64,000 bases of DNA from Daphnia carinata. Its lineage: Eukaryota; Arthropoda; Branchiopoda; Diplostraca; Daphniidae. A model generated the notes under the pieces. The model saw only the letters and a list, made by a program, of their open reading frames with translations, was not told the origin of the DNA and did no database searches. The DNA lies in the NCBI RefSeq assembly GCF_022539665.2, contig NC_081332.1, positions 7,530,303 to 7,594,302 on the forward strand. Direction: 5' to 3'. Of the stretch, positions 31,693 to 41,732 are shown piece by piece. How positions within the stretch are numbered: position 1 is the first letter of the stretch; the number at the start of each line of letters is the position of its first letter. A program made the position numbers and the translations under genes.

Positions 31693-32810
31693 TGCTGTAG
31701 TGCGTCCTTTACCAAATCCTGGGCTTTTCTTTCCGATTCTCCATCACTGAGGGAAAGAATGCGGGTATAAAGGTCTATAAGTGGCGGGCCAATATCCATG
31801 ATCTTGAGTTGCGTCGTGACCAGCGACTCCTCCGCCGCATTGACTGCTTTTAACTTCCCTTTATCCTTTGCCCGTCTATACATGTAGCCGTCGAGTTTGG
31901 GTGGTCTTAACGAAAATTCTTTGTCCACAAAATCAAGCGGAATCCTCTTTGAAATTGCTTTAGATTCGTTAGTTGGTACTCCTTTCGTCAACCAGCTGAA
32001 AAGAGCTTCGGTGACCTCTTGTGGCACTATCAACGGTACAGGCTCTAAACTACCATTCGACCTTAGACTACGGGGCTCTGGGGTACGCTCCTTTGATAAA
32101 CTCGGCCTCGGTGAGCTGGGTACGGCTGGCGACCTGGCCGCTTGCTGCCCTGCCAAACTCTCTGGCCTTCGATTTGCTGGGTGCCATGGCCGCTTAAAGA
32201 ATCCTTGCAGACGATCCTGATCTTCGTGGTCGTCTATCACTATTTCTTCCACCTCATCCTCTTCTTGCGGTAGTCCATAGTCTTCTTCTTGCTCGTCGGT
32301 TCTGTGTCTATTGCCACGGTCACAACTCTCACGACTTGGCTCACGCTCGCTGTCCTCATCCGTATATTGCCTATCCTCCACACGATTATATTCCGCACAA
32401 AAACTGTCACGGCGGGAATTATAATTCGCCGTATCACTCCAAAACCCTCGACCGGTCTCACGTGTGTAAAAATCCCGCACGTCATACCCATAGGTTGGTC
32501 TGACTCTGCCATAATCTTGGTCGTTACGATCGTAGATTGGCGCGAGGTAAGGACGGTCGCGATAAAAACCACTCGGCGTTGGACGTGGGGGGGACCTTTC
32601 CCTTTCTTGATAACGTGAATCGTAGTAACTTCGGCGATCACGATAACGAGAGCGTTCTAAAAATTCTCTTTCCTGCTCCCTATTTGAAAAATTTACGGCA
32701 CGTGGATCAAACCAATCGTTTCTATGCCTATCTCTGTAATTTCCAGGTGCTGACATCCTTACTCTGTAAGAGCTAAAATAAGTCTGAAGAGAGGGGGCGT
32801 ATCCAGGCAT
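31362..32810 (-). CDS. DIRS gag-like ORF1
   Basis: A 482-residue ORF starts at ATG 32810, inside the inverted repeat. The first 180 residues are rich in Arg, Tyr, Asp and Glu (RYRDRRSYYDSRYQERERS), suggesting RNA binding. The middle has an acidic patch. The C-terminal part includes LHLAVWKLSGDST, which resembles the N-terminus of DIRS recombinase ORFs. A frame change near 31490-31560 may therefore have fused the two genes. Confidence 0.6.
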   Translation of the reverse strand: MPGYAPSLQTYFSSYRVRMSAPGNYRDRHRNDWFDPRAVNFSNREQEREFLERSRYRDRRSYYDSRYQERERSPPRPTPSGFYRDRPYLAPIYDRNDQDYGRVRPTYGYDVRDFYTRETGRGFWSDTANYNSRRDSFCAEYNRVEDRQYTDEDSEREPSRESCDRGNRHRTDEQEEDYGLPQEEDEVEEIVIDDHEDQDRLQGFFKRPWHPANRRPESLAGQQAARSPAVPSSPRPSLSKERTPEPRSLRSNGSLEPVPLIVPQEVTEALFSWLTKGVPTNESKAISKRIPLDFVDKEFSLRPPKLDGYMYRRAKDKGKLKAVNAAEESLVTTQLKIMDIGPPLIDLYTRILSLSDGESERKAQDLVKDALQQWSRAYHHVTRQRRRSVGIRRREDVGLLAPSQTLLKSALDETHPLTWNNALHLAVWKLSGDSTLSEDFRQRWSTYSWPELGPTPKPLMSQHGEIGCIGVWGGVRIPSQLL

Positions 32811-32939
32811 TAGGAAAGGAATAGGTGTTCCTTTGTTTTTTTCTTTAAAGAGCTAAATAAATGGGTCTACACCCTTAGGGTCTAACGAAATGGCATTTCG
32901 CAGCACAATTTCAAAATACTCATGTGCTTAGACATACCT

Positions 32940-33420
32940 CTGACAACTCCATGGTATTATTCCTTTATTCTTGTGAACAATTTCCACCATCAATGGAATT
33001 GTGATGATGTAAGTAGGCAGATCCGCTGAGGAGAAACTTCTTGTGTTATTGTGGTGAACTGATTAAATAGGTCATCAGACAGACACCTTAGAATAGTGAG
33101 AATAATAAAAAAAACATACCTGCAAACTTCAAGAGCTTTTGCACGAATTAACATTACAGCAACAAACATTTCCTCCAAATCTGTTTTTAAACATGCAATG
33201 GTGTTTTTGGGTTTGGCAGATTCAAAACGTTCCACCTACAAAATTATGGAAGAAAATTCTAAATTTCATAAAACTTGACAGGCAACTATGGGTGAATTAT
33301 GGTTTAACAGAAGAAAAACTATGTTTTACGTATAGAAAAATCGAAAACCTCAGCATCTATTGGTGTAAAAATGTCACCTGCTGATAAATCCATCATTAAT
33401 GGTAACATTCCTGCTTGTGT
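32940..33420 (-). pseudogene. 3' end of an unrecognised spliced gene
   Basis: On the minus strand: an exon ending at 33349 (MTQAGMLPLMMDLSAGDIF, then TPIDAE) with a GT donor; a 105-bp intron; exon 33235-33120 (VERFESAKPKNTIACLKTD, then FVAVMLIRAKALEVCR) with AG and GT borders; and a last exon reading CLSDDLFNQF and SPQRICLLTSSQFH to a stop at 32990. AATAAA follows at 32969-32964. The upstream part is missing and the flank abuts the DIRS end. I do not recognise the family. Confidence 0.5.
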
Positions 33421-33444
33421 CATGAGATGAAATAACAAGATTTA

Positions 33445-33482
33445 ATAATTTGACTTCCGATAACGTTGCTCGCGACTATTGA
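33445..33482 (+). pseudogene. 3' tail of an RR cuticle gene
   Basis: Encodes the last residues VARDY followed by TGA, with 3' flank matching 8550-8640 and 12558-12650. Nothing upstream of the tail survives. Confidence 0.6.
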
Positions 33483-33702
33483 GCGCAATACATTCTGAAA
33501 TATATATTTATGTACATAAAAGAGATGTGAAATTAAATATCAAATCAGAAATATATTCCAATAATAAATTATATGAATCCACAGCTCCTGTGTACCAATT
33601 CATTATATATAGCTGTAACAAACAAAATGGCTTGAATGACTAAGACAGTAAAACACCCAATCATTCAACGTCAAAGCTAAACATTTACTTGGATATCTCT
33701 GT

Positions 33703-33774
33703 AATTTTAGCGATACTCGAACCCGCAATCCCCGGCCTATGAGACCGGTGCATTATCCATTAGGCCACAAAGAG
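33703..33774 (-). pseudogene. tRNA-Arg-derived pseudogene with CAT anticodon loop
   Basis: The anticodon stem is nearly perfect around CTCATAG, so the anticodon now reads CAT. The acceptor and T arms are mismatched. By position it is the counterpart of the relic at 8771. Confidence 0.5.
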
Positions 33775-34164
33775 ACTTGAAATATCATTTGCCGTGAAAA
33801 AATGACGCTTTTCCTTGCATAATTGCTATTTATTCATTGTCAATTACCATCTTTGGACAACACCACGGAGAAGCCAATAAAATTCAACATTGACCTCATG
33901 GGTCGAAACTGCGGCTGACCATAAACGAAAGTACGCGAACTGTATCCCAGAAAGATCATGCAACCCTAACCAAAAATCTCTTACATGATCCAGATAACTA
34001 ACCAAGGTCAAAACCACTCATTTTGCTTACCTGTTGAATTCTCTTGTGTATGTTCTTAATTGCTTGATCTTCAACTGGACAGATCAAAGACTGAGCCACA
34101 ACCTCAAGCCTCTCTACGCTGTACAACTAGACTACATCCACGTTGTTTCGATGTCGCTGTCTAG

Positions 34165-34334
34165 CGATGGACTGAGCTGTTCGAACAGAACACGATAGAA
34201 AAACTTGAACAACATGAATCCAATGTTGCACTGTTGGAAGAGGGAGCTAAGACTTGGTCAGTTCTTTCTGACATTATACTGGAGGCAGATAAATTTCAAG
34301 CGACTAATGACATTCTTGAAACCAGGTGGGCAGG
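34165..34334 (+). other. Spectrin-repeat-like orphan exon
   Basis: A 170-bp segment is open throughout and bounded by CTAG at the acceptor and GGTAAG at the donor. It reads RWTELFEQNTIEKLEQ, then NVALLEEGAKTWSVL and ATNDILETRWAG. The LxxRW spacing and heptads resemble spectrin repeats. Related but degraded versions are at 9233-9410 and 50920-51010. No neighbouring exons are convincing, so this is probably a relic of a gene duplicated with the block. Confidence 0.45.
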
Positions 34335-34859
34335 GTAAGAAACAGAGCAACGCTTCACTTGTTAAAGACCTTTTTTCTCAGCCTGAAAACTTATTATTCA
34401 GCATCGCTAATAGCAATGAATGACGTATATCCCCTTTTTTTTAATGATTCTGTATAGACAAATCAATTTAATTGAATTTAGATTATGTAAAATAATAAGA
34501 AAACGATGACTCGCTAGCTCACCTGTTAAACTAGAAATAGAATTTCTTGGGGATTTTTCTCGTGACAGTTTTAGCTTTTTATTCAAATTCGATTTGAGTA
34601 TACTTTTGCAATGTGCAGGTCTCTCTTTTCTGTCGTGTCCTTCATAGCGTACCTGTCGTCTGTTTCAAGATCGTGCGTACCAGGGGCCTACTGGCACCGA
34701 CCACAGACGATACACCCAGAGAAAGTAGTGATGGGGTCCGGGAGAGGGAATTGCACAATAGAAAATAATAGGCGTTACACCTGTCCAATTCATATTTTTG
34801 TTTGTTTTAAATTGTAGGTATCTAGGTTTGCTTTTGCTCCTCTTACCTTCAGGAATTGG

Positions 34860-34866
34860 TATAAAA
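34860..34866 (+). promoter_or_regulatory. TATA box of Gly-Tyr peptide gene 2
   Basis: TATAAAA with a CAGTT start-like site 25 bp downstream, about 100 bp before the ATG at 34968. Confidence 0.65.
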
Positions 34867-34967
34867 TGATGGAAGAGTCCACCACAGTTCGTTACAAACA
34901 CATCCGCAGCTTCAACAAAGAAGAGAACGTTCCAGCGCAACATACATCGTCTTAATTCCAGAGGAAA

Positions 34968-35346
34968 ATGGTAGCCAATTTCAAAGTAAGTACGATATTA
35001 TTAAACTAAGCAAGATTTCGAATTGTTTTTTGGTTTCTGTTTTCTTTCTGGCGTTGCAGATTACATTGATTTTCGTAGCTTTGATGATCGTCGCTATGGC
35101 AATGGCGAAAAAAATCAAATTTTATTATCGTCATGGTGGCTATGGAGGATATGGAGGATATGGAGGATATGGCGCGTATAGTGGATATGGCGGATATGGC
35201 GGATATGGAGGATATGGACATGGATACAGCAACGGATATGGAGGTAACAAATACGCCCTTTCTACTTAACTTATTTCATATGTTATAACATACAACATTA
35301 TCGCATAGGATATGGACACAGCTACTACGACGGATACAGCTACTGA
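34968..35346 (+). CDS. Gly-Tyr-rich secreted peptide, intact
   Basis: Three exons: 34968-34985, 35060-35243 and 35309-35346, with GT-AG introns in phases 0 and 1. The total is 240 bp, giving 79 residues. The N-terminus (MVANFKITLIFVALMIVAMA) is a signal peptide, followed by a short basic KKIKFYYRHG stretch and then repeated GGYGGYG with a C-terminal HSYYDGYSY. Such peptides are secreted and occur in cuticle or as Gly-rich antimicrobial peptides; which applies here is unknown. TATA is at 34860 and AATAAA at 35440. It is the only one of three copies without a lesion. Confidence 0.82.
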
Positions 35347-35439
35347 AATGTCTACAATCAAACAATGTAACATTTCGTATTGACGAACGCGACATTGACT
35401 TGATTGTAGAACCATGTATCCAACTTACCTATTTTTGCA

Positions 35440-35445
35440 AATAAA
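35440..35445 (+). terminator. Poly(A) signal AATAAA
   Basis: Lies 94 bp after the stop codon of Gly-Tyr gene 2; conserved at 10533 after gene 1. Confidence 0.5.
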
Positions 35446-35526
35446 CGCAAATGTTGAAAACAAATTTATAAATTGATTTGCTTTGGAAGGAACACCAGCA
35501 AACACGGGAATTAGCTTCAACGCAGT

Positions 35527-35782
35527 TGTTGCCGAGGCCTTTGTGGTTTCCGCGAAGCGTGGTAAACTTGTGCTTTGCACGTGTCTAGAGGCGTGAGGCT
35601 AAGATGATGTTTAGACGGAGACGTGTAAACTGGCTTTATTTTCGGCGTGATGACAGGATACTGCCTTTCACCGCGATATGCAAGATGAGGTCGCTTCTAT
35701 GACCGGTGAGAATCTCTACGGGATAAGGCCAGGAGGATGGGGAGGCTCTTCCTCATCAGGCTTCGTAGACGCATCCGCAACA
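35527..35782. mobile_element. Solo LTR with 5-bp target duplication
   Basis: A 256-bp insert begins TGTTGC and ends GCAACA, and is flanked on both sides by GCAGT (35522-35526 and 35783-35787). The paralogous block at 10600-10630 lacks the insert, giving a natural empty site. It contains no coding capacity. It is an LTR left after recombination between two LTRs, or a very short non-autonomous element. Confidence 0.8.
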
Positions 35783-35801
35783 GCAGTAATTCAAAACGGC
35801 T

Positions 35802-35914
35802 TTTCCAGGCGGTCCTCGAACTCGCGACCTCGGCATTACTTCCATCAATTGCAATCAGCACTGCCAGTTACTGCCTCATCATTACCTTGCTCTAACCAAG
35901 TGCGCCACTGGATA
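35802..35914 (-). tRNA. tRNA-Ile-like gene with intron, probable pseudogene
   Basis: The minus strand starts ATCCAGTGGCGCACTTGG and ends TTCGAGG, ACCGC and CTGGAAA, with a ~40-nt insert at the anticodon loop. T-stem mismatches and loss of the TAT anticodon suggest decay. Same family as 10635 and 11008. Confidence 0.5.
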
Positions 35915-36098
35915 CACATACATTGTGTTTTACATATGCAAACCATCATTTCTTATGTAGAAATTAATGCAAAGCAATGAGCTTTAGAGGAAAATAGAGG
36001 AGAACGCTTTCAATCAACGAGTGACCATTTACGGCGGTTACAATCAAAACAACAGATAACGTGCATCGTGTATTCACAAGTAATTAAATATAGCCTGT

Positions 36099-36169
36099 AC
36101 CTCTTGCGGGACTCGAACTCGCAATCCCGGCTTAGGAGGCCCGTGCCTTATCCACTAGGCCACAGAGGC
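36099..36169 (-). tRNA. tRNA-Arg(CCT)-like gene, near-intact
   Basis: The anticodon loop is CTCCTAA (CCT). The D stem is perfect, the acceptor pairs at six of seven positions, and the anticodon and T stems have one mismatch each. The variable loop is one base short. It is the best preserved of the Arg copies, but the mismatches make function doubtful. Confidence 0.6.
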
Positions 36170-37375
36170 TTTATAAATGACATCAAATATATGGCCAGAT
36201 GAACATAGGCCTATCAATGTCCTGTTTTGCAATTTTACTTATCGCATTGAACGTGAAGAACAACGTGAAAGGATTTTTTCCCTTCCTTATAGCTGCCGGA
36301 AGACCTGATTAACTTGCCTTGTAATTTAAAGAAGATGGAAATGAAGAAAGATTAGCAAAGAGATGTCGAGTCTGTCAACTAGAGTTGGCTCTGTTCTGGC
36401 GCGATACATACAGCAATGGTCGAATGAAACAAGCATAAACGCAAGGATTAGAGAAATAGATTAAGCGGAATATAATGGGTAGTGTGACGTAACAAATTTC
36501 TGTCTTCTTACTATTTGGGTCGGTTTCCAAAGGGCTAATGACATTGCGCAAAACAAAAGAAGGTAGGGTAAGACATTAAAGGGAAAATGTTCACCTGGGG
36601 AAGAGTGAGGTAATTCACCGTCATCTCCTCTCAATGCCGAATGAAAATTATTGAAATTCCGAGAATCTATTTAGTCCACGTTCTACAACATGAACAAGAA
36701 AATGCGTAGCTATTTAATGGACAAATACTTGCGTTATGTCAATTACAATGCGAACATCCATTCTTCTTCCCAGAATCAGCGCACCGAGACGAGGTTAACT
36801 CTTAACAAAACGTCACTTAACTCGCGTTTTTGTTCACCAAAATGTTCGGTGTTTTTCAGGGAATCCCCTGTTAGCCCATAAACGATACATTTAATAGCAA
36901 ACTCTCTCGTCTTGGCAGTTTCCCTTTCATCCGCGTTCTCTAGCGCCCACTAAATTTCAAGAGCACCAGTACCACTAAACTCCTGGCACCACGCGTGGTA
37001 CAACTTTGCGACGATACTGTCAAGGAAAATGCTCAGAAGAGAAAATTTACAGGTCAGGTCATAGATGTAAAATAGAAAAGAAGGACAAACAGCCCCATTG
37101 GTTTGCAACAACAAGGTGCGCCCTCTGTAATCGATTCATTTTAAAATTAATGAATAGCTAGTATGTAACCTTCGCAGTTGTATATGTAGGGGTACCGTCA
37201 GTAGCAATTCGCACGTTTCTAAGTATACTGCCTCTAACCGGTTATTTTCTTTCATTTACTTTTGTCTATAGCATAGAGGAATCGGCATAAAAGCCGGAGC
37301 GTTCAAAGTGGTTCGTCACAATATCGCCTAAGAACATAACACTCGCACAAGAGACCGCCCCACTTCTTCATCACG
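36170..37375. other. Spacer upstream of Gly-Tyr gene 3
   Basis: Contains CATAAAA at 37286, a TATA-like element about 90 bp before the ATG at 37376. No other feature is supported. Confidence 0.4.
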
Positions 37376-37806
37376 ATGGCAGTTAATTTCAACGTACGTT
37401 TTGTTGTAATTATTGAATATTTTAAAAACAAATGAAACAGGTGTTCCATATGATGTAGTGTATCCATTCTGCCTATTTTTTTCTGTATTGTGTAGATCAC
37501 GGTGCCTGTGGTTGTTTTGATGATCGTCGCTATGACAATGGCGACAAAAGTCAAATTATATTATGGCCATGGTGGTTATGGAAGCTAGGGTGGATATGGA
37601 GGCTACGGCGGATATGGTGGATATGGCGGATATGGCGGATATGGCTATCCATATGGAGGTACTTATTAGGTTGCTGTTTATTATACTAGAAGCCATTATT
37701 AACGTTATGGTAAAGGTATTAATTTTTAAATAGATAATGTATTGTTGAATCTACAGGCTATGGCGCTGGATACGGACATGGCTATTACAGCGGATACGGC
37801 TATTGA
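37376..37806 (+). pseudogene. Gly-Tyr peptide gene 3 with premature stop
   Basis: Exons 37376-37393, 37496-37658 and 37757-37806 have GT-AG borders and phases 0 and 1, as in gene 2. The leader and basic stretch are kept (MAVNFN, then VVLMIVAMTMATKVKLYYGHGGYG). An in-frame TAG at 37586-37588 cuts the repeat region after residue 36. The remaining frame is open and would give GGYGGYG repeats and an SGYGY end. The truncated product keeps the signal peptide and only the start of the repeats. Confidence 0.75.
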
Positions 37807-40800
37807 TGAACGAATGCAACACTTTTGTTTTTAAAATCGTGATAAGTTTACATTAGTTTATATATCTGTATGTATGTACACACCGGGCAGGCATATACAT
37901 TGCAATATTTTCAAATGAAGCATGGTAAATCCATTCTACTGTACACAAGGAATTTATTTTAATTAAAATGTCATGAATAAGAACAATTTCCCAGTACTAT
38001 TAAGGGCATGGTGGCAGTTGAAAGGAATCCATCACACTCAGATGTCTGTTTTGACCTAAATAATCGCTAGAATTTTCTATTCTTCGCTACAAAACTAAGC
38101 TTGCTTTTAAATGAATTGGATGTAATCCTCGGTACTGTTCTGCTTTAACAACTTAATTGAATAAACCTCGAGTCTCTATACTCATTTCAGGAAAACTATA
38201 ATTTTTACTAGTCGGGACACCAGAATATACCAGATAGGCTCTAGAGCGTTTGACGATGGCCATCAATAAGGCCACACACAGGCAGGCGAGCAAAAGAAGC
38301 CCAAACGCTACAACCAATAACGAGGTAACGTGAAAGCCCGATTGATTCACATTCATGATATCTCTTGCTTCAAATCCAGTGGATCTTTCCAAATTGTTAC
38401 TAGCCAGCATAGCCAATTTGTCTGGTACGAAGAAAACGACCACGTTGGAGGCTTGCCCAGCCTTTTCGGCCTTGTCCAATGCGCGTAGTGCACGTAATAA
38501 AGTCGGTCCAGATCGGTATCGGATAGCAAGAAGGTGGCCGTTGGCATGGAGCCAGCTTCCATGGATTCGAGCGAATCGGCCACAAGATCATCTTCTTTAA
38601 TGACGGAGCGCCTCTTACGAACAAAAGACTCATCGTCAAAGTTGGAGTTTATCACGTCGGCCGCGATGTCTGAATACTTCCGTTCATAATAAGCAGCTGC
38701 GTGTTCAAGAGATCGAGTACAATTATACACATTCGATTACATAAAGGAAATGAATACGAAAAATGTACCCGGGCCCGTATCGAGATCGTCACCCGGAGCC
38801 GTCCATTTCAATTCCATCGTGATGTTTGTCGCTGTGTCACTAACTAACGTGGCAGAAAATTCCCTGATTTCAACTGGTGGATAAGCATTGAACTCGACAC
38901 GGGTATTTCCACCTTGTATCACAAAAAATTCATCGATCAATTAACGAATTCAGAATTCAGTAAACAGCTAATAAAAATAATTAAACCTGAAATGATCCAC
39001 CAGAAGCGATTCGAGTAAAACTGGTCACTGGAGTTCCCTCGTCGTTTTTTATCAATTACACTACCTGCATATTAAAACAAAAAACGAGGCAGTAAATCAA
39101 AGCTGTTGCATATCAATGGGATAGGATGTTGTTCGTACCGTGAAGCTGAGGGCTAGCAGTGCCAAAAAAACCTAAACTCTACACAGTGTCCTTACAGCTA
39201 ATCACATGGCATTTGAACGTGTGCCGACCCGTCTGAGTGGCGTTGGTGTAATACCTGGAATAAACACCATCTTTGCTCACGGTGTCGGCGTTGGTGCCAT
39301 TGTCCAGCAGCTCCGAAATGTTCGAGTCACCGTTGGGTTTCACCAAAAAAACTCTTCCCAATTCAATTGGCAAATTGAATTCAAACATAAAAAAATACAT
39401 CTATTACGAAAATTACTTGACTGGCTCCAATGACTGCATTCGGTCCCCTCGACACCTCAGCGCGAATTGGAATTGTGTTTTTACAGGGGTTTTTAATATC
39501 TGCTTATAAAACCAGTAAGAGCAGGCAATTACTAATGTTTAAAGGATGAATCAAATCGTAAACGTCAAGTACGTACCTTGGGGGCTCCAGCGTTTAGTTT
39601 TGATTGGGGTCGTAACGTTTGGACGCATTTTATTTTCAACAGTGACCAGTATCGATATCGGTTGCGCCCGGTTGCGCCCTGCTTAACTTAACGTTCAGGG
39701 ACCAATTGCCGATCTACGAACCAATAAGATTTTTTGTGTTATTACCATCGCCAAGTCTACGGTGACCGAAGCTGTGGTCGTTTCATAGTCGGCCTTGCTG
39801 ATGGCATTACCGTCAGGTGCGGTCAGTTCCATCGACTGTAAATTCGTCAGTTTCTCTAGATTGAAAATGCCCAGTTTCAAATTGCGACCGACCGTCGGAT
39901 CAACAGCGAAATCGCCATTGATCTCCGTTCCTGATTGCTTAACCATGGCTGTTTTTTCAAACAACTTGAATTGCAAATCGCTGTTATTGACATTCGATTA
40001 ATTCGTGTTAGCGCCCAAGAAAGCCTGTTGAAGGACTTCGCTTGTTTCACGGTCGTTCACGAAATAACTTTTGCCATCGATGATTTTGGCAAGGTGCTCA
40101 ATTTTCATGTCTGCTTCTCCCCTCTTAAATTAAGCGTTCGTAAATTCTTTTCGCGTGGTCGTTGGAATAAAGAACCCGAAAGCGATGCTGCCGACACGGA
40201 TGTCTGCTTTAACAATGTCCTGCTGTACAATGGCAATGTCGAGATAACCTGGCGAATTTTTCCCGTCGGTAACTAGGAGGATGATTCCGCCTTTTTCTGC
40301 ATCGTTCGGTTTGCTAAGCAACTGTCGAATACAGAGGTTACAGCAAATAGAATTTGGCATTCAAGTGTTAACGGTACCTGGACACCGACATCAAGGCCGC
40401 ATCCGCTACAAGTGGCAGAAAACAATTGTTTGGGCACTTACTCCACCATCTGTTGATGCGACTTCATGTCGGTGATGGTTTTCAGTTCACTCACAACATG
40501 AGCCGTCGAACTAAAATTCAATGATTATAAACTGCGAAATTTTTATTGAAATTGATGGAGATATAGACGAACCTGAACATAATCATTCCAAGTTTGCTTC
40601 CAGTGGGTGCATCGTATTTGATAAAGGAGCGCACAGCTTCGACCAGTTTATGGATGCGTTTCTATAGACATCCATCGATCTGTGTCACTCTAACAATTGG
40701 ACTAAATTACGGCTCAAAGTGGCTTACCAAGATGCTCATGCAAGTCGGAAATGTCAGCCACTAGGACGAATCGTGATCCAGCCGACCGAACGATGTTTAA

Positions 40801-41153
40801 CTCCGTCGGCATTTGGTGCAAATCGACCTGTTTAGTGCTATTCATTTGCACGTGAAGAAAAAATTTGTGTTTTTTTAAGTTCCCCGCTGCAGTTGAATTT
40901 GAATAATTGGCATATGGAAGAATTAAATTTTTACTTGTTATTCGCAAAGTCAGGGCTGCGCATAACGACCGTCCAAACGATGGCACCTGTGCACTTGGCA
41001 TTGTGTTTTGTTGGGGCTTCCGCTTTGTGCGCGTCTTGTTGGTCATCCTTGCAGAAATGAACCACCTGCCAATCAACTAGTCAATCAAATGAATCCTTTT
41101 TTAAAAAAATGAAATTAAATGTTTAATTAAATACCGATTCGAGTTGGTGATAG

Positions 41154-41606
41154 TGTGACGGCTACTGCCGCACTCCACTAAAAAAGGACTGACTCACAGC
41201 GCTTTTGAACCTGGTGTATTAATTTCTGCCACACTTAACACTCCACATCCAACTGTCTACTGAGAGCCTCGTCTCACTCGTAGGCCCTCCTATTTAAAGC
41301 AAAAGGGTCGTTACCCGCTAGGGTGACGCGGGAAGTAAAGGAGATGGTCACGTAGATAACCTCTACGTGACCGTTCGAATAGAAAGCGCATAGAAGGGGT
41401 AAGCTCTTCCAATAAGATGGTCAAGCAGATAATTCTACTTGACCTTACGGAAGTGAAAGCGGAGAAAAAGGGTTGGGGCTGATGTACGAGACGTTCCCAG
41501 CACGTGGATGTCCTCGGACTCCACGTGTCCCTCGTTAACACGTGGATGTCCTCGGACTCCACGTGTCCCTCGTTAACACGTGGATGTCCTCCGAATCCAC
41601 GTGACA
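41154..41606 (-). repeat. 3' LTR of Gypsy C (453 bp)
   Basis: Plus-strand ends are TGTGACGG and GTGACA. It has three versions of an ACACGTGGATGTCC unit near the outer edge; the other LTR has two. A G-rich tract (GAACGGGGGGGACC on the minus strand) at its inner border is the likely polypurine tract. Confidence 0.92.
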
Positions 41607-41732
41607 GGTCCCCCCCGTTCGAAGGCGATCGCCCCCGATTGCCATAGTATGCAACGATTAGAGTGATAGCGAAAGATAATAGTAATAGTAAAATAATAAT
41701 AAAACAACATTGGTAACATCCGTTTTCCGTGT

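Larger units (their letters stand above)
30002..32911 (-). mobile_element. DIRS-type retrotransposon, RT-deleted
   Basis: The architecture is classic DIRS: inverted terminal repeats (30076-30183 and 32776-32882) with different outer extensions, and an internal complementary region (30620-30742). The internal region joins the complement of the left outer end to that of the right outer end. Coding order on the minus strand is gag-like ORF, then tyrosine recombinase. The reverse transcriptase, RNase H and methyltransferase-like regions are absent, so the 2.9-kb element is non-autonomous. Confidence 0.82.

Noticed and set aside
31897..32618. Plus-strand ORFs across the DIRS gag
   Set aside because: Antisense shadows of the 482-residue ORF; no motifs.
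33703..33774. tRNA-Met (CAT) gene
   Set aside because: Acceptor and T arms do not pair and the body is tRNA-Arg; CAT arose by drift.
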